Assembly: GCA_035258565.1 (NCBI GenBank)
Contig: DATFXF010000318.1
Span: 1-6,169, forward strand
Source: DATFXF01 sp035258565
GTDB taxonomy: Bacteria > Acidobacteriota > Terriglobia > Acidiferrales > UBA7541
Direction: 5' to 3'
Length of the DNA stretch: 6,169 bases
Shown here: piece after piece, positions 1-6,169 of the stretch
Layout of the letters: the number at the start of each line of letters is the position of its first letter
How positions within the stretch are numbered: position 1 is the first letter of the stretch
The notes under the pieces: model-generated
What the model saw: the letters and a program-made list of their open reading frames with translations, nothing else
What the model was told of the DNA's origin: nothing
Database searches by the model: none
Program-made: the position numbers and the translations under genes

Positions 1-176
1 TGGACGACAAAACGATCCAGGCAATCCTGCGGCACAGTAACGTGGGTCTGACGATAAACGTATACGTCAAGAGCGTGGCCGAATCTCAAATCAGCGCGAT
101 GGACGCCGTAGGAACCGCGTTGCAAGATGGAACTTGCAACGACCTTGCAACACGGCGGAAGAGTCTGGTGAACTGA
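1..176 (+). CDS. Tyrosine recombinase (phage-type integrase), C-terminal end only, cut by window edge
   Basis: Reading from base 3 gives 57 residues and a TGA stop at 174-176; the start lies outside the window. The segment is the end of a tyrosine recombinase catalytic domain. It contains LRHSN, whose histidine (33-35) is the usual late catalytic His, followed ten residues later by the nucleophile tyrosine in NVYVK (63-65). Enzymes of this family cut and rejoin DNA through a 3'-phosphotyrosine link, typically to integrate or excise a mobile element. The first 43 residues match the end of the oppositely oriented recombinase remnant at 312-1231 at 37 positions, so the two are close homologues. 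The gene runs toward the tRNA-Thr 3' end, the usual place for an integrase next to its attachment site. Nothing seen here is broken, but whether the whole gene is intact cannot be judged from this window. Confidence 0.9.
   Translation, partial: DDKTIQAILRHSNVGLTINVYVKSVAESQISAMDAVGTALQDGTCNDLATRRKSLVN
3..131. repeat. Inverted homologous pair: 3' ends of the two recombinase genes (partner at 351-479)
   Basis: Bases 3-131 align without gaps to the reverse complement of 351-479, with 111 of 129 positions identical by hand count. Most differences are at third codon positions, so the likeness is that of two related genes that have diverged under coding constraint. It does not look like a recent duplication or a terminal inverted repeat. 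The two arms flank the tRNA-Thr gene. Beyond the stop codons no likeness is visible. Confidence 0.85.
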
Positions 177-210
177 AAGTGGGCAACCCGCTACGCAGCA
201 GAGAGTTAGA

Positions 211-286
211 TGGAGCCGAGGGCCGGGATCGAACCGGCGACCTGACGATTACGAATCGTCTGCTCTACCAGCTGAGCTACCTCGGC
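211..286 (-). tRNA. tRNA-Thr, anticodon CGT
   Basis: Read on the minus strand this folds as a full 76-nt cloverleaf. The 7-bp acceptor stem GCCGAGG (280-286) pairs perfectly with CCTCGGC (215-221). The D-arm GCTCAGCTGGTAGAGC is at 262-277. The anticodon arm (244-260) has stem GACGA/TCGTC and loop TTCGTAA, giving anticodon CGT, which reads the threonine codon ACG. The variable loop is five bases (239-243), and the T-arm with TTCGATC loop is at 222-238. The discriminator base is T and the 3' CCA (211-213) is encoded in the DNA. It lies between two inverted, homologous recombinase genes, which suggests that it is or was an attachment site for integrating elements. Confidence 0.97.
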
Positions 287-296
287 TCGGCTTGAT

Positions 297-325
297 TCTA
301 TAAGACTTAAGTTAGTTAACCAAGT
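297..325 (-). promoter_or_regulatory. Possible promoter of the tRNA-Thr gene
   Basis: On the minus strand a -10-like TATAGA lies at 297-302. It is 17 bp from a weak -35-like ACTTGG at 320-325, and 10 bp separate it from the mature tRNA 5' end. The distance fits a short 5' leader removed by RNase P. The -35 match is poor and overlaps the last codons of the recombinase remnant. An alternative is that the tRNA is read from a promoter further upstream. Confidence 0.35.
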
Positions 326-1231
326 CTGGCGTTGCATTCTCGTTGCATATTCCATCCTGCAACGCGCTACCAACGGCATCCATTGCGTTGATTTGAGATT
401 CGGCCATGCTCTTGACGTACACGTTCATCGTCAAGCCAATGTTGCTGTGCCGCAGAATCGCCTGGATCGTTTTGTCTTCCACTCCAAGCCGGTGCAAGTT
501 CGTTCCCAAGCCGCGGCGGAATGCGTGCCATCCGTGCCAGGCGACGCCAGCCTTTTTGAGCGCTGGAGTAATCGCCTGCCGCGCAACGTTGTCGAGATTG
601 AGCGGTTTCCCGTTTCCGGCTTGGAAGATCGGGCCCACTGCCAGCTTGCCCATGCGCTGCCTCAGCGCCTCAAGAGCATCGGCCAGCATCTTCACCACGG
701 GAACGGGCGCACGGCTACGAGCCGTCTTGGGCTCGGTTGCCTGTCCGTTCCAAACGGAACGATTCACGCTCAACTCGCGCCCGTTGAAGTCCTGCCACTC
801 GAGGCCCCAGAGCTCGCTCTTGCGCAGGCCGCTGAGCGCCATCGTCAGCACCACTGTCTTGACCGGCTCGTTGAGCCGGAGCAGCCTCTTCCTGACTTCC
901 TCGAGGCTGTACGCATAGGTCTCGCTCGGCTCCGGCACCAGCGGAATGCTCACGTCCATCATCGGATTGGTTCCATCGAGAATCCCGAACCGCTTCGCCT
1001 GCTTGAATACGCCCGACAGGAACACCTTAACGTGCTTCAGCGAACTCCGGCCCAGGTTCGACTGCCTGGCGATCTCTGCAAGAAGTTGCTCGCCGTGAAC
1101 GTGCGAAACCCGCGCAAAGTCTGCTTGTCCAGCCGATCCTTCAGGTGATTCTTCCATTCTGACTGGTTTGTGCTGGGAGTGGTAGTTGTTCCCGCTCCAG
1201 TCGTCCCACTCCGGTGTGCAAACTTTTTCAT
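312..1231 (-). pseudogene. Frameshifted, N-terminally degraded tyrosine recombinase (integrase) remnant
   Basis: The main frame from about 1100 down to the TAA at 312-314 encodes a complete recombinase catalytic domain. Visible are the first catalytic Arg in SGLRKSE (codon at 822-824), the beta-hairpin Lys in EPKTARS (726-728), the HAFRR box with His (525-527) and Arg (516-518), the His in LRHSN (447-449) and the nucleophile Tyr in NVYVK (417-419). Before it lies a core-binding stretch (LLAEIARQS, LKHVKVFLSGVFKQAKR). Upstream of about 1100 the family-like sequence (SEWKNHLKDRL, then RGFRT) continues in another frame, which can begin at an ATG at 1231 and has a TAG stop four codons before it. 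One lost base near 1100 explains the switch. The usual N-terminal region is not recognisable in any frame, so the gene is read as decayed. A continuous 322-residue frame to 1280 exists, but its first 55 or so residues look like out-of-frame sequence. Confidence 0.8.
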
Positions 1232-1313
1232 CTTGACAAGCTAATCTGTGTAACGGCAGAATGCGCCGGGCTCCCCGCACCTAGAAGGGTCAAGCGATAG
1301 TTCCCAAATCGAC

Positions 1314-1320
1314 GAGGAGG
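1314..1320 (+). promoter_or_regulatory. Strong Shine-Dalgarno sequence that fixes the start of the exported-protein gene
   Basis: GAGGAGG ends six bases before the ATG at 1327 and only three bases before the in-frame GTG at 1324. The spacing favours the ATG. Confidence 0.8.
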
Positions 1321-1326
1321 TTTGTG

Positions 1327-2364
1327 ATGTCTAGGCGGCACTTTGTGTTTCAGGTTGGTCTTCTGATAGTTCTCGGGTTGCTCTATTGTGCGCAGGGCCA
1401 GGCACAGACTGCAAGCTGTGACCCTAACGCTCCTGTCAAAGTACAGGGCCCAACCACAACGATCGGACCGGTAAGCTTCCTGGATGGCTGCAAATTCAGA
1501 TTTCTGGGTCACGCCCTCCAGTTGGCGAACCTGAGTTGTACTAGTCCCAACAATACGCTTACTGTTACCGCCACTGCTGTCTCCGCGAGCACCGTGCAAG
1601 GCATACTCAACGCCAACAACGTCGCCGGGACCCCTATCATTTACGACGGATTCAAGAGACCTATCATCTACACCCTAACGCAGAGTGGCACATGCAGCTT
1701 TTTGAATCCGACGAGCCCCCCAACGTACACCATGACGATCTTCGCGAACTTTCCCGTGACCAACGTCCGCCTGGCCCGCAAGAGCGCGACAGGCTTTACG
1801 TTTGGTATCGCCCAATACGCGCCGTTCGGCACCGATCCCGTTGACGATGTTCCCCCAGGGACCTCGGACTTCTTCCTGTTTAATTTGGCGGTCGGGGCTC
1901 CCTTCCCAATGGCGAACACTGCGCCGGCCACCTTCTGCGGTTTTTCTAATCCACTACAGCCGACGCTAGATCTCAGCAATGTTGCCACGTTCAATGTGGG
2001 CCAGCAGGGGCGGTCACTGAATTGGCGGTTCCAATTGGTGCCCCAGGGGAATTCCTGTCCAGCGAGCTCAACCAACACCCTAGCCGAACCCGGAGCTGTA
2101 GCGTTGCTCTCTGTTGCGCAGTACGACATCAATTGCCCTGGTTGTAGTGTCGCGTCCCCGAAATTCGTCGGGTTCGTTACTATCCAGGGCGGAGGCGGAG
2201 GCATCTTCAATCCCGCAAATCCGGCGATTTTCTCATTCGACGGCACTACCTATAAGTTTGTTCAGGACGTAAGCAACTTGACCGCGGGATTTCTTTATAT
2301 CGGCACCGTAGTCCTCCTGTCGAACAACGGCCCGCCGGAGTCGTCGGCCTTTATACTCCGGTAA
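1327..2364 (+). CDS. Exported protein of unknown family, 345 residues, with signal peptide
   Basis: The start is taken as ATG 1327, because the GAGGAGG at 1314-1320 is at good distance; GTG 1324 would add one residue. The N-terminus is a classical Sec signal peptide: SRRH, then a hydrophobic run (about residues 6-20), then AQGQA followed by QTAS, with likely cleavage after Ala26. The residue before Cys21 is Tyr, so a lipoprotein signal is unlikely. The mature part has eight cysteines (31, 55, 71, 123, 204, 244, 270, 273; the last two form CPGC). It is rich in Thr, Ser, Asn, Pro and aromatic residues with alternating beta-type stretches, as in disulfide-stabilised beta-sandwich proteins of the periplasm or outside. 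A glycine run (GGGGG, about 289-293) precedes the last 50 residues. I recognise no enzyme motif or named domain. It stands alone, divergent from the recombinase remnant and convergent with the kinase gene. Confidence 0.85.
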   Translation: MSRRHFVFQVGLLIVLGLLYCAQGQAQTASCDPNAPVKVQGPTTTIGPVSFLDGCKFRFLGHALQLANLSCTSPNNTLTVTATAVSASTVQGILNANNVAGTPIIYDGFKRPIIYTLTQSGTCSFLNPTSPPTYTMTIFANFPVTNVRLARKSATGFTFGIAQYAPFGTDPVDDVPPGTSDFFLFNLAVGAPFPMANTAPATFCGFSNPLQPTLDLSNVATFNVGQQGRSLNWRFQLVPQGNSCPASSTNTLAEPGAVALLSVAQYDINCPGCSVASPKFVGFVTIQGGGGGIFNPANPAIFSFDGTTYKFVQDVSNLTAGFLYIGTVVLLSNNGPPESSAFILR

Positions 2365-2384
2365 CAACGAGCGGACCGGCGCTT

Positions 2385-2411
2385 CGGACCCAGTTCTGGG
2401 GCGCGGGTCCG
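2385..2411. terminator. Possible shared terminator hairpin between convergent genes
   Basis: CGGACCC (2385-2391) and GGGTCCG (2405-2411) form a perfect 7-bp stem with a 13-nt loop. An alternative 7-bp pairing uses GCGGACC at 2371-2377 with GGTCCGC at 2406-2412. Both lie in the 55-bp gap between the stop at 2364 and the stop of the minus-strand kinase gene at 2420. No T-run follows on either strand, so if it ends transcription it is not a textbook intrinsic terminator. Confidence 0.4.
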
Positions 2412-2419
2412 CCACCACA

Positions 2420-5400
2420 TTATCTCAAAGGATTCTGGGAAAACCGGGAAGATTCCTGGTAAAGAGACGCTAGATCGGGACGCTTGAGCAGCGTGTCCGT
2501 GGCCGCCTCCGTGCGCATTTCCTCAAGGATCTTCAGCGTTTCGGCGTAATGCTGACCGGCTCCCCCTTTGCTGCCCGTCAAGGGGAGTATCTTCGCCAGC
2601 AGGTAATGGCTTTGGGCCTGCAGGAGCCGCGCACCCAAGTTCTCGCTCTTTTGCAGCGCGGCCTCGAGTTCCAAACGCGCCCGCGAATAATCCTTCGCGC
2701 CGAGCAGGGCCTCGCCCAGATAAACGCTGCATTCTGCGGCCAAGTACTTAAGGCCCGCCGAAGCGGCCTTGCTCCCCAACTCTTTCAAGCTGCTGACCGC
2801 CGCCTGCGCCCGGCCCTCGCGGATGGCGACCTTTGCTAGGTTCAGCCGGGAAACGAGGATGGACTGGGGATCCTTAACCTTCGAGGCCGCCTGGAGAGCC
2901 TGCTCATAAAGAGCCCGGGCACCTTTGGGATCCTCGCGGTAGAGGAGTCGGTCACCCTGGAAATTCAGCACACGCGCAAGGAGCACGTTGTTCTGTAGCT
3001 CGTGGGCCAGGCGCAAGGCCTCCTCCAGAGGTTTCTGCGCTTCCTCGAGACGACCGACCAGGCTGAGGGCGTTGCCGTAGCCGGCGAGAATCTCCCCCAG
3101 CCAATAACTGCGATCCTGGAGTTGCCGAAAACTTTTGAGCGCGTCTTCGTTGGCCTTGAGCGCAGCGCCGTAGCGGCCCTGGGAGACGAATACCATGCCC
3201 AACCCGTAGGAGGCGTACGCCACCCCATGCGTGTCTCCGGTTTCACGCCACAAGTCCAGCGCGCGCAGATAGTTTTTGAGGGCCTGGTCGTAGCGGCCGG
3301 CATAGAGGGAGATCTCGCCGATGTTGTAAAGCGTTGTGGCGATTGGGCCGGGAACTTTCAGCCTCTCGCGAATCTCGAGCGCTCGCTGGTAATAAATCAG
3401 CGCGTCGTCGTACTGGCTCTTGAGGAAGTAGAGCGCGCCGATATTGTTCTGGCACATAGCCTGGAGGTTCTCGTCGCCCAACTCGAGCTCGATCTGGAGC
3501 GCCTCTTTCACCAGCCCCAGCGCCTGGTCGTATTGCCCGGCCTCCCGCAAGAGGTGGCCCAAGTGAATCACGGTGAACCCTGTTCCCCGCTTGTCGCCCA
3601 TTTCCCGCTGAATTTTCAGAGCTTCCTGGTAACGGGCCCGGGCGACATCGAACTTGCCGAGGAATTCGTGTGCGCTGCCGATTGCGGACAGGGTCACGGC
3701 CATCCCGCGCTTGTCGCCGAGCTGCTTGCGAATGGCTAATGCCTCCTGGAAATTTCGGAGGGCATCCTCGGGCTTGCTAAGGCCTCGATAGGAGAGGCCA
3801 ATAGAGTGGAGGATCGCGGCCTTGGATTCGCGGTTGTCAAACTGAATGGCCAGGCTTAACGCACGGTTCAGGAAATCGAGCGCTCCCTTGTAGTTACGTC
3901 GCCCATTCTCCACGATGCCTGCCCGGTAGATAGCCTCCAAGTAATTGGGATCCCGCGCCAAAACCTTCGCGTACTGCTCGGCCGCCGGTTCAAGCAGTCC
4001 CTTGGCCTCGAAGATCCCCGCCAGTTCGAAATTCAGCTGTGGATCGTCCGGCCACATTTTGAGCAAGCTTCGGTACGACTCGATCGCTTTATCCAAATCG
4101 TTCACAACACGCGCGTGGCTGGCCACAATGAGTTTTTTCTCCAACGGGGGAAGGCCTTCGCTTAGGTCCACGGCCTGACGCGCATATTTCTCGGCATCGC
4201 TGGCATAGCCCAGATTCGCGTAGCTCTGGGCCAGCTTCGCATAGGCGAGAGCAAAACTTGGGTCCTGCTTGACCGAGGATTCGAAGCTCTTCACCGCCTC
4301 CGAGTGCTTGCCCTGGCGCGCCAGTTGAAGCCCTTCGTTGTAGTCCCGAAGCGCCTCGGGAGATTTCGAGGAGGTCGTAAATGACTTAGCCTGCAGCTCC
4401 CGGACAGCTTCGCTGGGCAAGGCTAGGTTCTGCCGAATAGCTTGAGCCAGGCCATTGACTGCCCGCGAGATTTCTCCTTCGTTGGGCGCTTCGCTCTTCA
4501 ATGGGATGGTGCGCTGGCCCTTCAAGTCCTGCAGCGTCGCGTCGATTCGGATGTGCCCGCCGACCTTCAGGTACCGGCCCCAGATCAACTGGTCGGCATT
4601 CGTGAACTCTGCCACGCGGCGTAGTGTGGTGGGTTCCCAGTCGGTATCGGGAGAGATCTTCAAATCCCGCAGGATCTGCTGCAACCGGCCAGTTGCAACA
4701 ATACGCAGATGAGCCGACTGACCTACTTCCGTGGGAAGCATCTCGGCCAGGGCTGGGCCCAGCCAGTTGAGCGATGGGTCGCCGGACGCATTGCGAAAGG
4801 GAATAATTGCGAGCGAGACTTGTTCCGCAGGGGCGCCGTGCTCTGCCCCCGTTCCGGAAAATTTTCCCCGGAACAGGAACACGACCACTGCCAGCGCGAG
4901 CACCGAAAACACGGCGGCGATCCATTTCCAGTAGAGGCGTAACGGCGCGACTGTGGGTTGGGGAACGGCCACCGCGTGGGCCGTGCTTGTTCCACCCTGA
5001 AAGGCGCTTAGGTCTTGTAGGATTTCCCGCGCAGATTGGTAGCGTCGTTTTAGATCGATTTCCAGGCACCTCCCCACCACGTCGCTGAGGGACATCGGCA
5101 CAGCGGCACTCACCTGGGCCGGCGGTAGGGCGCGCTCTTGAGTGCGCTTGAACATGGTGGCCAGGGCGCTGTCCGCCTGGTAGGGCATCTTGCCGGTGAG
5201 TAACTCGTAAAAGATGATGCCGAGGGTGAACAGGTCCGAGCGCGCGTCGACCTCCTCGCCCCGAACCTGCTCCGGCGACATGTACTCCGGTGTCCCTACC
5301 AGCGCCCCGCTCTGCGTCATACCGCCCAGTTCAATCGATCGGGCGATTCCGAAATCCATCACCGAAACTTTTCCTTGCTTGTCGATCATGATGTTCTGCG

Positions 5401-5995
5401 GCTTCAGTTCGCGGTGAACGACACCTTCTTCGTGCTCTGCCGACAGAGCCTGGCAGACTTGGCGGATTATGCCTACAGCTCCTGCGGGCGCTAAAGCACC
5501 CTTCTCGGTGAGGAAGGTCTTCAAGTCCTGGCCCTCAATGAACTCCATGGTGATGAACTTGATCCCTTCGGCCTCTCCGAGGTCGAAGATGCGGATCACA
5601 TTCTTGTGAGTCACCTGCCGTGCCAGGATCAGTTCCTGCTTGAAACGCTGCAGCACTTGCCGGTTGCCGGCCAGTTCGGGGCGTATGACTTTCAGCGCGA
5701 CGAACCGATCCAGTTCGCGGTCTCGCGCTTTATAGACCGCCCCCATTCCCCCTTCACCGAGCAATTGCATGATCTCGTATCGGCCACCTAGGACTTGCCC
5801 CGAGCTCATACTGGCAGGGGAGACGGGGATCGTCTTTACAGCGCTGGCAGTTGCGGGATCTGACCAGCCCGGGACCACGCTGTCCGCGGAAGTGGCCCCG
5901 GCGGAAGTAGCCCCATCGTACACAAGTGGTGTGTTGCAGCTTGAGCACTGATGCGTGCCAGGAGGATTCTCCAATTCGCACTGCGGGCACTTCAT
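2420..5995 (-). CDS. Membrane-anchored Ser/Thr protein kinase with zinc ribbon, TolB-like domain and about 16 TPR repeats (HRE variant)
   Basis: ATG 5995 is chosen because the protein then opens directly with the zinc ribbon MKCPQC. GTG 6004 would add three residues, and neither has a clear Shine-Dalgarno. The 1191 residues are laid out as follows. A zinc ribbon uses Cys 3, 6, 17 and 20. A PknB-type kinase domain spans about 73-332, with glycine loop GEGGMG (80-85), VALK lysine 102, helix-C Glu121, catalytic loop HRELKPQN (194-201), DFG (214-216), activation-loop GTPEY around Thr235 and SPE (240-242). One transmembrane helix lies at about 356-375. A TolB-like domain (LAIIPFRNASGD onward) covers about 392-532, and roughly sixteen TPR units cover about 545-1160, many near 40 residues with LGDKRG-like links. 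The inferred role is a signalling kinase with a cytoplasmic catalytic half and an extracytoplasmic binding or scaffold half. The oddity is Glu196 where the catalytic Asp of HRD belongs, so activity may be weak or absent. It is monocistronic as far as seen. Confidence 0.95.
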   Translation of the reverse strand: MKCPQCELENPPGTHQCSSCNTPLVYDGATSAGATSADSVVPGWSDPATASAVKTIPVSPASMSSGQVLGGRYEIMQLLGEGGMGAVYKARDRELDRFVALKVIRPELAGNRQVLQRFKQELILARQVTHKNVIRIFDLGEAEGIKFITMEFIEGQDLKTFLTEKGALAPAGAVGIIRQVCQALSAEHEEGVVHRELKPQNIMIDKQGKVSVMDFGIARSIELGGMTQSGALVGTPEYMSPEQVRGEEVDARSDLFTLGIIFYELLTGKMPYQADSALATMFKRTQERALPPAQVSAAVPMSLSDVVGRCLEIDLKRRYQSAREILQDLSAFQGGTSTAHAVAVPQPTVAPLRLYWKWIAAVFSVLALAVVVFLFRGKFSGTGAEHGAPAEQVSLAIIPFRNASGDPSLNWLGPALAEMLPTEVGQSAHLRIVATGRLQQILRDLKISPDTDWEPTTLRRVAEFTNADQLIWGRYLKVGGHIRIDATLQDLKGQRTIPLKSEAPNEGEISRAVNGLAQAIRQNLALPSEAVRELQAKSFTTSSKSPEALRDYNEGLQLARQGKHSEAVKSFESSVKQDPSFALAYAKLAQSYANLGYASDAEKYARQAVDLSEGLPPLEKKLIVASHARVVNDLDKAIESYRSLLKMWPDDPQLNFELAGIFEAKGLLEPAAEQYAKVLARDPNYLEAIYRAGIVENGRRNYKGALDFLNRALSLAIQFDNRESKAAILHSIGLSYRGLSKPEDALRNFQEALAIRKQLGDKRGMAVTLSAIGSAHEFLGKFDVARARYQEALKIQREMGDKRGTGFTVIHLGHLLREAGQYDQALGLVKEALQIELELGDENLQAMCQNNIGALYFLKSQYDDALIYYQRALEIRERLKVPGPIATTLYNIGEISLYAGRYDQALKNYLRALDLWRETGDTHGVAYASYGLGMVFVSQGRYGAALKANEDALKSFRQLQDRSYWLGEILAGYGNALSLVGRLEEAQKPLEEALRLAHELQNNVLLARVLNFQGDRLLYREDPKGARALYEQALQAASKVKDPQSILVSRLNLAKVAIREGRAQAAVSSLKELGSKAASAGLKYLAAECSVYLGEALLGAKDYSRARLELEAALQKSENLGARLLQAQSHYLLAKILPLTGSKGGAGQHYAETLKILEEMRTEAATDTLLKRPDLASLYQESSRFSQNPLR

Positions 5996-6169
5996 CGTGT
6001 GCACCGTTGGATTAGTCGTCCGACACTAAATCGGCTGGAGATTCCACCGACGTGCCGGGCCTGGCTCCAAAGGTTTCAGCTCTCTCGCGAGGAAGCTTCA
6101 TCCTTGGAGCAAAGCTTGGCGCATATCTTCCTCTCACCAAGCCGGGGAAGTCAATTCAGCAGGCGGATT
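5996..6169 (-). other. Non-coding leader and promoter region of the kinase gene
   Basis: No credible gene is visible on either strand. A 7-bp inverted repeat GCTCCAA (6064-6070) and TTGGAGC (6104-6110) encloses two adjoining 8-bp palindromes, CTCGCGAG (6084-6091) and GAAGCTTC (6092-6099). These could be an operator or an RNA hairpin in the leader, but short palindromes of this size also occur by chance. No convincing -35/-10 pair was found, so the promoter position remains open. Confidence 0.4.

Noticed and set aside
213..288. GAGCCGAGG and CCTCGGCTC as inverted repeats of a small mobile element
   Set aside because: They are the two sides of the tRNA acceptor stem plus neighbouring bases and need no other explanation.
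1095..1105. Programmed ribosomal frameshift in the recombinase instead of a mutation
   Set aside because: No slippery heptamer or downstream structure is visible at the switch point, and the N-terminal region is degraded as well, which fits decay better.
393..1148. Long plus-strand open frame of 251 codons opposite the recombinase remnant
   Set aside because: It is antisense to a clear recombinase catalytic domain, and its translation has no recognisable motif or signal. It is a by-product of the GC-rich codon pattern on the other strand.
1233..1261. TTGACA at 1233-1238 as a -35 box for the exported-protein gene
   Set aside because: At 16-18 bp spacing there is no acceptable -10 box (the 17-bp position reads GCAGAA), so the perfect hexamer alone was not called a promoter.
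1344..1404. Lipoprotein signal at Cys21 of the exported protein
   Set aside because: The residue before the cysteine is Tyr, which does not fit a lipobox; an ordinary signal-peptidase site follows a few residues later.
1668..2246. Minus-strand open frame of 192 codons opposite the exported-protein gene
   Set aside because: The plus-strand gene has a strong ribosome site and signal peptide; the opposite frame has neither and no known motif.
3002..3739. Plus-strand open frame of 245 codons within the TPR region
   Set aside because: It lies antisense to well-formed TPR repeats and is explained as their shadow.
6149..6154. TTGACT on the minus strand as a -35 box for the kinase gene
   Set aside because: The only AT-rich -10-like bases follow at about 19-20 bp, outside the usual range.

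Overview
The window looks like chromosomal DNA from a fairly GC-rich soil-type bacterium, most plausibly an Acidobacteriota member. This rests on general knowledge of what is common there: very large membrane Ser/Thr kinases with an N-terminal zinc ribbon, a TolB-like domain and long TPR arrays, and this kind of tyrosine recombinase near tRNA genes. No phylogenetic marker in the window proves it.

Left third (1-1231) is an integration hotspot around a complete tRNA-Thr(CGT) gene on the minus strand (211-286). The 3' end of one tyrosine recombinase gene enters from the left window edge (1-176, plus strand) and stops 34 bp from the 3' end of the tRNA. A homologous recombinase remnant (312-1231, minus strand) points the opposite way and stops 25 bp from the 5' end of the tRNA. 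The two 3' ends share 111 of 129 bases as an inverted pair. The right-hand copy keeps all catalytic residues but is split by a frameshift near 1100 and lacks a recognisable N-terminus, so it is called a pseudogene.

Middle (1314-2364) is a plus-strand gene with a strong Shine-Dalgarno sequence. It encodes a 345-residue exported, cysteine-containing protein of unrecognised family.

Right half (2420-5995, minus strand) is one very large gene for a 1191-residue membrane-anchored protein. Its order is zinc ribbon, protein kinase domain, one transmembrane segment, TolB-like domain, then about 16 TPR repeats. The kinase catalytic loop reads HRE instead of HRD, while the other key kinase motifs are intact. 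This gene and the secreted-protein gene converge, separated by 55 bp containing a hairpin that could end transcription from both sides. The last 174 bases (5996-6169) hold no recognisable gene and would be the kinase leader and promoter region.

The genes do not form one operon. The recombinases and tRNA tell an integration story; the exported protein and the kinase are separate transcription units. No defence system, CRISPR array, insertion sequence or complete new system was found. The points most worth a second look are the HRE kinase and the mirrored recombinase/tRNA arrangement.
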